A stretch of 64,000 nt of DNA from Alicycliphilus denitrificans K601 (GTDB lineage Bacteria > Pseudomonadota > Gammaproteobacteria > Burkholderiales > Burkholderiaceae_C): assembly GCF_000204645.1 (NCBI RefSeq), contig NC_015422.1, forward strand, positions 2,993,001-3,057,000, read 5' to 3'. The notes below the pieces were generated by a model. The model worked only from the letters and a program-made list of their open reading frames with translations. It did not search any database and was not told the origin of the DNA. Within the stretch, counting starts at the first letter, position 1; each line of letters starts with the position of its first letter. Positions 45,343-55,279 of the stretch are shown piece by piece. Made by a program: the position numbers and the translations under genes.

Positions 45343-47294
45343 GCGGCCTCCTTTTGTTGCGGTGTCTGCCGAGCGGCGCGCCAGCCTTCGATGAGCTGGC
45401 GGAAGTTGGCCGCCACGCGGGACTGGAACTCGGCGTCGCCGATCCGGCCCGCGAGCCATTCCCGGCTCGCCTCGGCCCAGACGCTGCGGCCGATCATGAA
45501 ACCGCGCACGATGCGGCTGACCCGCGCCTCGGCGAAGCCCGCCACGAGCTGGTCGAGCGGCTGCGACAGGCCCAGGATCACCGCGCCACGGCAGTACGGG
45601 TCGCGCTCTTGCACCAGGGCGTCGAGCGCCTGCCAGTGGCGCGCGGCCATCGCGCCCACCTTCCACCATTCGGGGCGAAACCCCAGGTCGTAGAGGCGGC
45701 GGATCGCGCGCACCGTGGCCTCGCCGGCATCGCCCGGCATCCCGCGCGGCGGGATCACTTCGAGCAGCAGCTCGTGGCCGCTCTCGCGCGTGGCCTCCCA
45801 AGCCTGCCGGAGCCACTCCTCCTGCTCGGCGCGCAACGGCTCGGGGTCGTCGGGGTGGTAGAAGACCAGGCACTTGACCACCTGCTCGCGCGGCCAGTGC
45901 ACGAGCTGCGAGCCCAGCGAATGCGTGCCGTCGAAGCGCAGCGGGCGCGAGCCCGGCCGCTCGATGGGCCGGCCCAGCCACCAGCCGCGGCCCGTGGCGT
46001 CGTGCAGCGCAGCCTCGCCCAGGCGGCCGTCGATGAGCACGCCGAGCTTGCCGCGCACGCCGGCGTCCTGGGCTTCGATGTCCGCCACCACGCGGTTGAT
46101 GAGCTTCTTGAGCGCGGGGATGCGCGCCGCGTCGGCGCCCGCCTCGCGCGCCATGTCCTCGAACTGCGCGCGGTGGTCGTAGGCCAGCACGTAGAGCTCG
46201 GGCCACTGGCGGCGCGGCACGCTCACGCGGTGCAGGTGGGCGAGCTGCGCGTCCTGGTCGGGCCGCACGTGGCGCTCGCTCGCGAACCAGTGCGCCAGCT
46301 CGGCCCGCGTGGGCATGGCCGGCGCGCAGCCGTGGCGCGAGACCACAATGGCGCCGCAGGCGTTGGCGATGCGCGCCGATTCCTCCCAGCCCTTGCCGGT
46401 GAGCAGGCCGTGGAGCAGGCCCGAGGCGAAGGCATCGCCCGCGCCGAGCACGTTGAGCACCTCGATGCGCTCGCCCAGCACGGTGAGCGCGTCGTCGATG
46501 CGTGGGGGCACCTCGCCCTCGACGATGCTGCAGCCCAGCGCGCCGCGCTTGACCACGAACACGGCCCGCGTGTGCCGGCGCGCGCTGCGCAGCGCGGCCA
46601 TCAACTCGGCCTCGCCGCCGGCGATCAGCCATTCCTCCTCGGTGCCGATGATGAGCTCGAACAGCGGCAGCTGCGCCTGCAGGTGGCGGCTCACCGCGTC
46701 GCTGCCGACGTAGCGCGTCTCGCCGTCGCCTTTGGCCGCCAGGCCCCAGAGCACGGGGCGGTAGTCGATGTCGAGCACGCGCACCGCGCCGTGGCGCCCT
46801 GCCAACTCCAGCGCGCGGCGGCTGGCGGCCAGCACCGTGGGTGTGCTCAGGTGCGTGCCGGTGACGAGCAGGCTGCGGCAGCCGGCGATGAAGTCTTCGC
46901 CAATGGCGGCGGCGTCGAGCGCCATGTCGGCGCAGTTCTCGCGCGCGAAGAGCAGCGGGAAGGTGTCCTGGTCCTTGATGCCCAGCAGCACCATGCCCGT
47001 GAGGCGCTGCGGGTCGATCTGCACCTGGCCCACGTCGCAGCCTTCGTTCCTCAGCGTGTTCAGCAGGAAGCGGCCGTTCTGCTCGTCGCCCACGCGCGAG
47101 ACCATGGCCGAGCGCAAGCCCAGGCGCGCCGTGCCGAAGGCGATGTTGGCCGACGAGCCGCCCAGGTACTTGGAAAAGCTCGCCGCGTCCTCCAGGCTGC
47201 AGCCGATCTGCTGCGCGTAGAGATCCACGGCCAGGCGGCCGAGGCAGGCCACGTCATGCGTGCGGCCCGGGGGGAAATTCAGCGTGGTGGGCAT
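45339..47294 (-). CDS. iolC: 5-dehydro-2-deoxygluconokinase fused to a DUF2090 domain
   Basis: 651 residues, twice the size of a plain IolC. Residues about 1-340 are a PfkB-family kinase (YLGGSSANIAFGTARLGL, GTEEEWLIAGGE, and the ATP/anion-hole motif NVLGAGDAFASGLLHG with the catalytic Asp near 310). Residues about 355-640 are the DUF2090 domain, an aldolase-like TIM barrel (LYVLAYDHRAQFEDMA, LLLEVIPPRG). The DUF2090 part may act as the IolJ-like aldolase step. GGAGAC precedes the ATG. Head of the iolCB unit and divergent from its probable regulator. Confidence 0.92.
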   Translation of the reverse strand: MPTTLNFPPGRTHDVACLGRLAVDLYAQQIGCSLEDAASFSKYLGGSSANIAFGTARLGLRSAMVSRVGDEQNGRFLLNTLRNEGCDVGQVQIDPQRLTGMVLLGIKDQDTFPLLFARENCADMALDAAAIGEDFIAGCRSLLVTGTHLSTPTVLAASRRALELAGRHGAVRVLDIDYRPVLWGLAAKGDGETRYVGSDAVSRHLQAQLPLFELIIGTEEEWLIAGGEAELMAALRSARRHTRAVFVVKRGALGCSIVEGEVPPRIDDALTVLGERIEVLNVLGAGDAFASGLLHGLLTGKGWEESARIANACGAIVVSRHGCAPAMPTRAELAHWFASERHVRPDQDAQLAHLHRVSVPRRQWPELYVLAYDHRAQFEDMAREAGADAARIPALKKLINRVVADIEAQDAGVRGKLGVLIDGRLGEAALHDATGRGWWLGRPIERPGSRPLRFDGTHSLGSQLVHWPREQVVKCLVFYHPDDPEPLRAEQEEWLRQAWEATRESGHELLLEVIPPRGMPGDAGEATVRAIRRLYDLGFRPEWWKVGAMAARHWQALDALVQERDPYCRGAVILGLSQPLDQLVAGFAEARVSRIVRGFMIGRSVWAEASREWLAGRIGDAEFQSRVAANFRQLIEGWRAARQTPQQKEAA

Positions 47295-47321
47295 GTGTCT
47301 CCTGCGCTCTCAAGCGGTGGG

Positions 47322-47342
47322 TCCGGGGGATGCGCCCCCGGA
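47322..47342. promoter_or_regulatory. GC hairpin in the iolC leader region
   Basis: TCCGGGGG (47322-47329) and CCCCCGGA (47335-47342) form a perfect 8-bp stem with loop ATGCG. It is 28 bases upstream of the iolC ATG, so on the iolC transcript it could affect mRNA stability, or it may serve as a protein site. Function unknown. Confidence 0.4.
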
Positions 47343-47376
47343 TAATGGCCCGTATCATAGCCCGGAATAGAAATTT

Positions 47377-47396
47377 TTTTCCAAATAAATGGAAAA
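47377..47396. promoter_or_regulatory. operator for the RpiR-type regulator
   Basis: The perfect dyad TTTTCCA-N6-TGGAAAA (47377-47383 and 47390-47396) lies between iolC and the rpiR-like gene, with GGAA also at 47363-47366. RpiR-type inositol regulators are known to bind GGAA/TTCC-containing palindromes. It overlaps the regulator ATG at 47389, so binding could block its own expression. Confidence 0.65.
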
Positions 47397-48261
47397 CAGA
47401 AAAAACAAACCAAACACGGACGCCCTGCCCTCCTATGCGAACGCGGACGCCTTCCTCGACGACCTGCGCACGCGCTACCCGCAGCTCAGCCGCCAGCTGC
47501 AGGCCATCGCGCGCCACGTGGAGCACAGCGGCGCGCACATCGCGCTGCAGGGCATCCAGGAGGTCGCGCAGCACTGCGGCGTGCAACCATCGGCCGTGGT
47601 GCGCTTCGCCAAGCACTTCGGCTTTCACGGCTACACGCAGCTGCAGACGCTGTTTCGCGCGGGCGCGGCGCGCCAGCTCGCGCCGCAGCGCGACTACCAG
47701 GACCGCATCCGCAGCCTGATCGACGCGGGCACGGGGCCGCTGTCGGGCACGCAGATCGCGCACGAGGTGGTGGAAGGCGGGCTTGCCAGCCTGCGGGCGC
47801 TGCAGGCCGGGCTGGCCGACGCGCCGATCGACGCGGCCGTGGACCTGCTGGCGGACGCGCCCGCGCTATGGCTCGCGGCCGCGCGTCGCGCGTTCCCCGT
47901 GGGCGCATACCTGGCCTATGCGCTGCAGCACACGGCCAAGCCCGTGCACTGGCTGCACGGCCTGGGCGCGATGCAGATGGGCGAGCTGCGCGCCATGGCC
48001 CCGGGCGACGTGATCGTGGCCGTGTCGTTCGAGCCCTACGCGCGCGAGACGCTGGAACTGGTGGACGCGGCGCTGGAGCGCGGCGCGCGCCTGCTGGCGC
48101 TCACCGACAGCCCGCTCTCGCCGCTGGCCGCGCGCGCCAGCGTCACCCTGGCGGCGCAGGACAGCGCCACCTTCGGCTTCCGCTCGCTCACGGGCACGCT
48201 GTGCCTGGCTCAGTCGCTGTTCATCGCGCTGGCCTACCGCATGGAGCTCGTCTCGGCCTGA
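47389..48261 (+). CDS. RpiR-family regulator (HTH-SIS), probable inositol regulator
   Basis: 290 residues. The N-terminal RpiR helix-turn-helix (about 20-95) has GIQEVAQHCGVQPSAVVRFAKHFGF; the C-terminal SIS sugar-phosphate domain (about 125-270) includes PVGAYLAYALQH and GDVIVAVSFEPYARETLELVD. Divergence from iolCB and the operator between them make it the likely iol repressor, responding to an inositol breakdown intermediate such as 5-dehydro-2-deoxygluconate 6-phosphate. The ATG at 47389 sits in the operator; a downstream non-ATG start is possible. Confidence 0.87.
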   Translation: MENRKNKPNTDALPSYANADAFLDDLRTRYPQLSRQLQAIARHVEHSGAHIALQGIQEVAQHCGVQPSAVVRFAKHFGFHGYTQLQTLFRAGAARQLAPQRDYQDRIRSLIDAGTGPLSGTQIAHEVVEGGLASLRALQAGLADAPIDAAVDLLADAPALWLAAARRAFPVGAYLAYALQHTAKPVHWLHGLGAMQMGELRAMAPGDVIVAVSFEPYARETLELVDAALERGARLLALTDSPLSPLAARASVTLAAQDSATFGFRSLTGTLCLAQSLFIALAYRMELVSA

Positions 48262-48322
48262 CACGGCAGGCACATGTCCGAAAACGGCGAGTCCGCTGGC
48301 GGCGGCGGCCTATCATGCGCCC

Positions 48323-49822
48323 ATGCCCTCCGATTTTCGCGCCGACGATGACGACGCCCGCTACCTGGCCCTGAAGGCGCGCGACGCGCGCTTCGACGGG
48401 CGCTTCTTCACGGGCGTCACGTCCACCGGCATCTACTGCCGCCCCGTCTGCGCCGTGCGCACGCCGCGGCGCGAGAACTGCCGCTTCTTCGCGCTGGCCG
48501 CGCAGGCCGAGAGCGCGGGCTTCCGGCCCTGCCTGCGCTGCCGGCCGGAGCTCGCGCCGCAGGCGCTCGCGTGGTCGGTGCAGGACGCCTCGGGCATCCT
48601 CGTGCGGCAGGCGCTGCGGCTGCTGGACGCGCCCGAAGCCTGGGGCGCGGAAGGCGGCGGCGCCCTGGTGGCGCAGCTGGCCGCGCGCCTGGGCGTGAGC
48701 GACCGGCATCTGCGCCGCATCTTCGGCGAGGCGCTGGGCGTCTCGCCCCTGCAATACCTGCAGACTCGCCGCCTGCTGGCCGCCAAGCAGCTGCTGACCG
48801 ACACGGCCCTGCCCGTCACCCAGGTGGCGCTGGCCAGCGGCTTCGCAAGCGTGCGGCGCTTCAACGCGGCCTTCGGCGCGCACTACGGGCTCAACCCCAC
48901 GCAGCTGCGCCGCCAGGGCGCGCCGGCGGGCGGCACCGGCCGTCCGGTGCGGCTGGGCTACCGGCCGCCCTACGACGCGGCGGCGCTGCTGGGCTTCCTC
49001 GCGGCGCGGCGCATCCACGGCATGGAGGAAGTCGAGGGCCTGGCACTGCGCCGCACCGTGCGGCTGCGGGCCGGCGGCGCGGCGTACACGGGCTGGATCG
49101 GCGCGCGCTTCGACCCCGGCCGGCCCCTGGTGCTGCTGGAGGCCAGCCCCGGCCTGCTGCCCGCTCTGCCCCAGGTGATCGCCCGCGTGCGCGCGCTGCT
49201 CGACCTGGACGCCGATCCCGGGCCCATCAACGCCGCGCTGCACGCCGCATTCCCCGGGGGCGACGGCCTGCGCGTGCCGGGCGCGTGGGACGGCTTCGAA
49301 CTGGCCGTGCGCGCCGTGCTGGGCCAGCAGATCACGGTGGCGGCCGCGCGCACGCTCGCGCAGCGGCTGGTGGAGCGCTTCGGCGAGCCCGTCCAGACGC
49401 CCTGGCCGGGACTGGATCGGCTGTTCCCCGCGCCCGCCGTGCTCGCGGCGGCGCAGGGCGACGCGCTCGGGCAGCTCGGCATCGTGCGCCAGCGGCAGGC
49501 GGCCATCGTGGCGCTGGCGCAGGCCGTGGACGGAGGCCGGATCGCCCTGCACGCGGGCAGCGACGTGGACGCCACCCTGGCCGCGCTGCGCCAGCTGCCC
49601 GGCATCGGCGACTGGACGGCCCAGTACATCGCCATGCGCGCGCTGCGCTGGCCCGACGCCTTCCCCGCCGGCGACGTGGCGCTGCACAAGGCCCTGGCCG
49701 TGCAAGGCGCGCCGCAGCCCGCGCGCGCGGCCCTCGCGGCGGCGCAGGCCTGGCGGCCCTGGCGCAGCTACGGCGTGATCCGGGCCTGGGCGGGCCTGGC
49801 GGCACCGCTCCCGAACCTATAG
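48323..49822 (+). CDS. Ada regulatory domain-AlkA DNA glycosylase fusion
   Basis: 499 residues. Residues 1-90 form the Ada zinc/methyl-acceptor domain with the four-cysteine set (TGIYCRPVCAVRTP, CRFF, FRPCLRCRPE). Residues about 95-185 form an AraC-type helix-turn-helix (LGVSDRHLRRIFGEALGVSP). Residues about 200-490 form the AlkA glycosylase with AVLGQQITVAAARTL and the HhH-GPD motif LRQLPGIGDWTAQYIAMRAL plus catalytic aspartate (GDVAL). It senses methylphosphotriesters and excises 3-methyladenine. Known in actinobacteria and some proteobacteria. Followed 58 bp later by the O6-alkylguanine transferase. Confidence 0.92.
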   Translation: MPSDFRADDDDARYLALKARDARFDGRFFTGVTSTGIYCRPVCAVRTPRRENCRFFALAAQAESAGFRPCLRCRPELAPQALAWSVQDASGILVRQALRLLDAPEAWGAEGGGALVAQLAARLGVSDRHLRRIFGEALGVSPLQYLQTRRLLAAKQLLTDTALPVTQVALASGFASVRRFNAAFGAHYGLNPTQLRRQGAPAGGTGRPVRLGYRPPYDAAALLGFLAARRIHGMEEVEGLALRRTVRLRAGGAAYTGWIGARFDPGRPLVLLEASPGLLPALPQVIARVRALLDLDADPGPINAALHAAFPGGDGLRVPGAWDGFELAVRAVLGQQITVAAARTLAQRLVERFGEPVQTPWPGLDRLFPAPAVLAAAQGDALGQLGIVRQRQAAIVALAQAVDGGRIALHAGSDVDATLAALRQLPGIGDWTAQYIAMRALRWPDAFPAGDVALHKALAVQGAPQPARAALAAAQAWRPWRSYGVIRAWAGLAAPLPNL

Positions 49823-49880
49823 CTGATACCGCCCGCCCCGCCTGCGCTGCGAGCCGATTTGACGTTTAATGGAGGCTTCC

Positions 49881-50408
49881 ATGCAATACCCCCCCGACAC
49901 GGTGCAAGCCCGCACCCCCACCGCCCTGGGCGACGTCCGCCTGGCCGCCAGCGCGCGCGGCCTCGTCGGCCTGTGGTTCGACGGCCAGCGCCACCTGCCG
50001 GCGCAGCTCGACGGCCCCGGCGCCTGGCCCACGGACGATGCGCACCCCGTGCTGCGCGCCGCCGCGGCCCAGGTGCGCGAGTACCTTGACGGCACGCGCA
50101 CGCGCTTCGACCTGCCGCTGGACCTCTCGGGCGGCACGCCCTTCCAGCAAGCCGTGTGGCGGGCGCTGCTGGCCATCCCGCGCGGCGGCACCACGACCTA
50201 CGGCGCGCTGGCGCGCCAGCTCGGCCGCCCGGCCGCCGTGCGCGCCGTGGGCGCGGCCGTGGGGCGCAACCCCATCAGCGTGGCCGTGCCCTGCCACCGC
50301 GTGCTCGGCAGCGGCGGCGCCCTCACCGGCTACGCCGGCGGCCTGCCGCGCAAGACGGCGCTGCTGCGGCTCGAAGCCTCTTCACCTTCCCATTCCCTGC
50401 CCGCATGA
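49881..50408 (+). CDS. ogt: methylated-DNA--[protein]-cysteine S-methyltransferase
   Basis: 175 residues from ATG at 49881, chosen because GGAGG at 49871-49875 is ideally spaced; the in-frame ATG at 49869 overlaps that site. The acceptor cysteine lies in VAVPCHRVLGSGGALTGYAGG near residue 139, after TPFQQAVWRALLAIPRGG. It directly reverses O6-methylguanine and O4-methylthymine. With the Ada-AlkA fusion upstream, the locus covers the domains of a full adaptive response. Its stop overlaps the EamA gene start (ATGA). Confidence 0.93.
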   Translation: MQYPPDTVQARTPTALGDVRLAASARGLVGLWFDGQRHLPAQLDGPGAWPTDDAHPVLRAAAAQVREYLDGTRTRFDLPLDLSGGTPFQQAVWRALLAIPRGGTTTYGALARQLGRPAAVRAVGAAVGRNPISVAVPCHRVLGSGGALTGYAGGLPRKTALLRLEASSPSHSLPA

Positions 50409-51328
50409 CCCTTCCTGCCACGCCAGCCGCCACCGCCAGCCAGCCCTCCTGGGCCGGCGAATTCCTCCTGCTCTCGGCGCTGTGGGGCGCCTCGTTCCTC
50501 TTCATGCGCCTGGGGGCGGCGGAGTTCGGGCCGCTGCCCACGGCCGGGCTGCGCGTGGCGCTGGCCACGCTGTTCCTCTGGCCCATCCTGGTGCAGCGCG
50601 GCGAGTGGCCGGCGCTGCGGCGCCACTGGCGGCCGGTGCTGCTGGCGGGGCTGGTCAACTCCGCCATCCCGTTCGTGCTGTTCGCCTGGGCGGTGATGCG
50701 CATCGCCACGGGGCTCACCTCCATCCTCAACGCCACGGTGCCGCTGTTCGGCGCGCTGGTGGCCTGGGCGTGGCTGGGCGACCGCATCGGCCGCCTGCGC
50801 TGGCTGGGCCTGGGGCTGGGCTTCCTGGGCGTCGCGCTGCTGGCCTGGCGCGCGCCGGCAAGCGCCGGCGTCCAGAGCGGCCACACCGGCTGGGCCATCG
50901 CCGCGTGCCTGCTGGCCTCCACCTGCTACGCGGTGGCCGCCAGCTATGCGCGGCGCCACCTCGCGGGCATACCGCCGCTGGCCTCGGCCACGGGCAGCCT
51001 GCTGGGCGCAGCGCTGGGCCTGGCCCTGCCCACGCTGCTGTTCTGGCCCGCGCAGATGCCAGGGCCACGCGCCTGGGCGGCCATCGTGGCCATCGCCGTG
51101 CTGTGCACGGGCATCGCCTACATCCTGTATTTCCGGCTCATCGCCCACGCGGGGCCGAGCCGCGCGCTGGCCGTGACCTTCCTGGCGCCGGCCTTCGCGG
51201 TCGCCTATGGCGCGGCGTTCCTGGGCGAGGCGGTCACACCCTGGATGCTGGGCTGCGGCGCGGTGATCGTCTGCGGCACCATGCTCTCCACCGGGCTCGT
51301 GGGGCCGCGCGGCGCCCAGGCGCGCTGA
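50405..51328 (+). CDS. EamA/DMT-family permease
   Basis: 307 residues with ten hydrophobic segments in two EamA repeats (about 18-140 and 157-300). Motifs: LLSALWGASFLFMRLGAAEF at the start and AVTFLAPAFAVAYGAAFLGE near the end. This is a small-metabolite exporter of the drug/metabolite superfamily, inner membrane. The substrate is unknown. Translational coupling to ogt may only be compact packing. Confidence 0.9.
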   Translation: MTLPATPAATASQPSWAGEFLLLSALWGASFLFMRLGAAEFGPLPTAGLRVALATLFLWPILVQRGEWPALRRHWRPVLLAGLVNSAIPFVLFAWAVMRIATGLTSILNATVPLFGALVAWAWLGDRIGRLRWLGLGLGFLGVALLAWRAPASAGVQSGHTGWAIAACLLASTCYAVAASYARRHLAGIPPLASATGSLLGAALGLALPTLLFWPAQMPGPRAWAAIVAIAVLCTGIAYILYFRLIAHAGPSRALAVTFLAPAFAVAYGAAFLGEAVTPWMLGCGAVIVCGTMLSTGLVGPRGAQAR

Positions 51329-51347
51329 CCCGCCGCCCCGGGACGCA

Positions 51348-52283
51348 TCAGTCCTGCTGGCGCGCGCCGGTGCCGGAGACCTGGAAGCCGATGATGGACG
51401 CGCTCGCGTCCGCGAAGGGCACGCCCAGAGCGATCTCGCCCGAGCCGATCAGGCGGCAGCTGTCGCGGCGCAGCTGCAGCGGCGCCTCGCTGCCCTCGAA
51501 GCGCACCCAGGTGCCGAAGCTGCTCAGGTCGGTGAGCACGAAGGCGCCGTGGCGCCAGTCCAGGCGCGCATGCACGCGCGAGACCCGGGGGTCGGCGATG
51601 CACAGGTGCGAATCGGGTGCGCGCCCCACGTTGACGGGGATGTCCATCGACGAGAACAGCCGGTAGGCTCCGGGCCAGGACAGCTGGATCTGCGCAGGGC
51701 CCGTGTCCGCCACCAGCGCGGCCAGGTCGCTGCGCAGCTCGGAATGGACGGTGAGGTCGGCCCGGTTCTCGGCACGCCACTCGATCTGGTACGTGACCAG
51801 GGGCTCGGCCTTGCCGCGCATCTCCAGGTGCCCCAGGCGGACGAAGCACATGCCGCGCGGCGCGCGCAGGCCGGCGACGACGGACTCGGCGGCCCAGATC
51901 TCGGCGTCGTCGGCGCGCTCGCACAGGCGCGCGGCGACGTTGACCGCATCGCCGTAGCAGTCGCCGTCCACCTCGACGACCTCGCCGCTGGCGAGCCCGA
52001 CATGGATCCCGACATGCGATTCCCGCGCCTGGGGGCCGATCCACTGGCGATGCTCGCGCATCAGTTCCGCCGCCGCCAGCACGGCGTCGCCGGGCTCGGC
52101 AAACAGGCCCAGCACGCCATCGCCCAGGTTCTTCACCACGCGCCCGCCATACCGCTGGATACATGCGCCCATGGCCTGCGTGAGCGGAGCCACCACGGCC
52201 GCCGCGCCCTCGTTGCCCAGGGCCTCGTACAGCGCCGTGCTGCCGGTCATGTCTGCAAACACCACGGTCTTGTGGGAGTTCAC
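51348..52283 (-). CDS. class III adenylate/guanylate cyclase with C-terminal FHA domain
   Basis: 311 residues from GTG at 52283, chosen for AAGGA six bases upstream; ATGs at 52301, 52310 and 52334 are alternatives. Cyclase domain first: metal aspartates in VVFADMTGS and KNLGDGVLGLF, and transition-state Asn/Arg in YGDAVNVAARLC. The FHA domain follows (about 215-300): VNVGRAPDSHLCIADPRVSR, VHARLDW and DLSSFGTWV, with the Arg/Ser/His/Asn-type phosphothreonine site partly altered. It probably makes cAMP or cGMP and docks on a phosphoprotein. Soluble. The nucleotide specificity is uncertain. Confidence 0.85.
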   Translation of the reverse strand: MNSHKTVVFADMTGSTALYEALGNEGAAAVVAPLTQAMGACIQRYGGRVVKNLGDGVLGLFAEPGDAVLAAAELMREHRQWIGPQARESHVGIHVGLASGEVVEVDGDCYGDAVNVAARLCERADDAEIWAAESVVAGLRAPRGMCFVRLGHLEMRGKAEPLVTYQIEWRAENRADLTVHSELRSDLAALVADTGPAQIQLSWPGAYRLFSSMDIPVNVGRAPDSHLCIADPRVSRVHARLDWRHGAFVLTDLSSFGTWVRFEGSEAPLQLRRDSCRLIGSGEIALGVPFADASASIIGFQVSGTGARQQD

Positions 52284-52515
52284 GCCTGGTCCTTCGCCCA
52301 TTCCTGTCATTGCGGCCGCGCCTCCACGGCGCAAAGGCTGTCGTGGCGCGAATCGTTACGAATTGAAAGTATGCATCTTATGTCGGCCGGCGGTGCGTCC
52401 GCTTTATTGCGCCATTGCAATCCGCAGCGTTAACAAAGTTTCACACAGGAATGCCCCGGCGGCCGGCGCCGAGACGCGGGCACGGGAAACACCGCAGATT
52501 TCTACAACTCGTTAC
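52284..52515. other. intergenic region upstream of the cyclase
   Basis: These 232 bases contain the alternative starts of the cyclase gene and a moderately AT-rich stretch (52350-52510) that likely carries its promoter. No convincing gene, terminator or repeat was seen. The LD-carboxypeptidase stop is at its right edge. Confidence 0.35.
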
Positions 52516-54594
<2,079 letters not shown>

Positions 54595-54598
<4 letters not shown>

Positions 54599-55227
54599 TG
54601 TAATTCTTCACCTGCCATGCCCAGCTTGCGCATCCATTCGGCCAGCGCGCGCTCGTCGGGCGTGCCCGCGGCGTACCGCGCGTGCATGGCGGCGTGCGCT
54701 TCCTTGCGGTGCTGGTTGAGCTTGATCTTGCACTGCACGTCCAGCACCTGCAGCTCGAACGCGGCGATGCCCGCCATCATCCTGTGGGCGAACTCCCCGC
54801 CCAGCGCGCGCCACTGCGCGGCGTAGGCGGGTTCGTGGTCGGCGATCAGGGTTTTGAGCAGCGCGTCCGTGGCCGCGTCGCCCTCGACCGGCGTGGCGCG
54901 CACGCGGCAGTGCACCGCGAGGTAGTTCCACGTGGGAACGCGCGCGGAGTCGGGGTAGACCGAGGGCGACATGTACGCATGCGGCCCCTGGAAGACCGCG
55001 AGCGCCTCGGGCCGCGAGCGCAGGTAGCGCCAGTGCGGGTTGGGGCGCGCGCAATGGCCCAGCAGCACCCATTCGCCGCCCGCGCGCTCTTCGAGGTGCA
55101 GCGGCAGGTGGGTGACGAAGGGGAAGCCCTCGTCGTCGTTGCTGACCAGGCTGGCGAACGGGTGCGCGCGCATCAGCGCGGCGGCGTGGGCGGGGTCCTT
55201 GGACCGGAATTGCGGCGGCAGGTACAT
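54595..55227 (-). CDS. PaiB-family FMN-binding protein
   Basis: 210 residues from ATG at 55227. The start MYLPPQFRSKDPAHAAALMR and the segments PFVTHLPLHLEE, GHCARPNPHWR and FQGPHAYMSPSVYPD, then VPTWNYLAVHCR, are highly typical of the PaiB (FMN-binding split-barrel, negative regulator) family. In Bacillus, PaiB acts in control of protease genes; proteobacterial members may instead be flavin-dependent enzymes. No partner PaiA is present. Its last codons run into a degraded repeat copy. Confidence 0.88.
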
Positions 55228-55279
55228 GGCGTGTGCTCCAGAGGCAGGAATGTAGCCGCGCTGGGATAATCGCGGCCCT

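Noticed and set aside
49869..49880. ATG at 49869 as start of ogt
   Set aside because: GGAGG at 49871-49875 overlaps it and is ideally spaced for the ATG at 49881.
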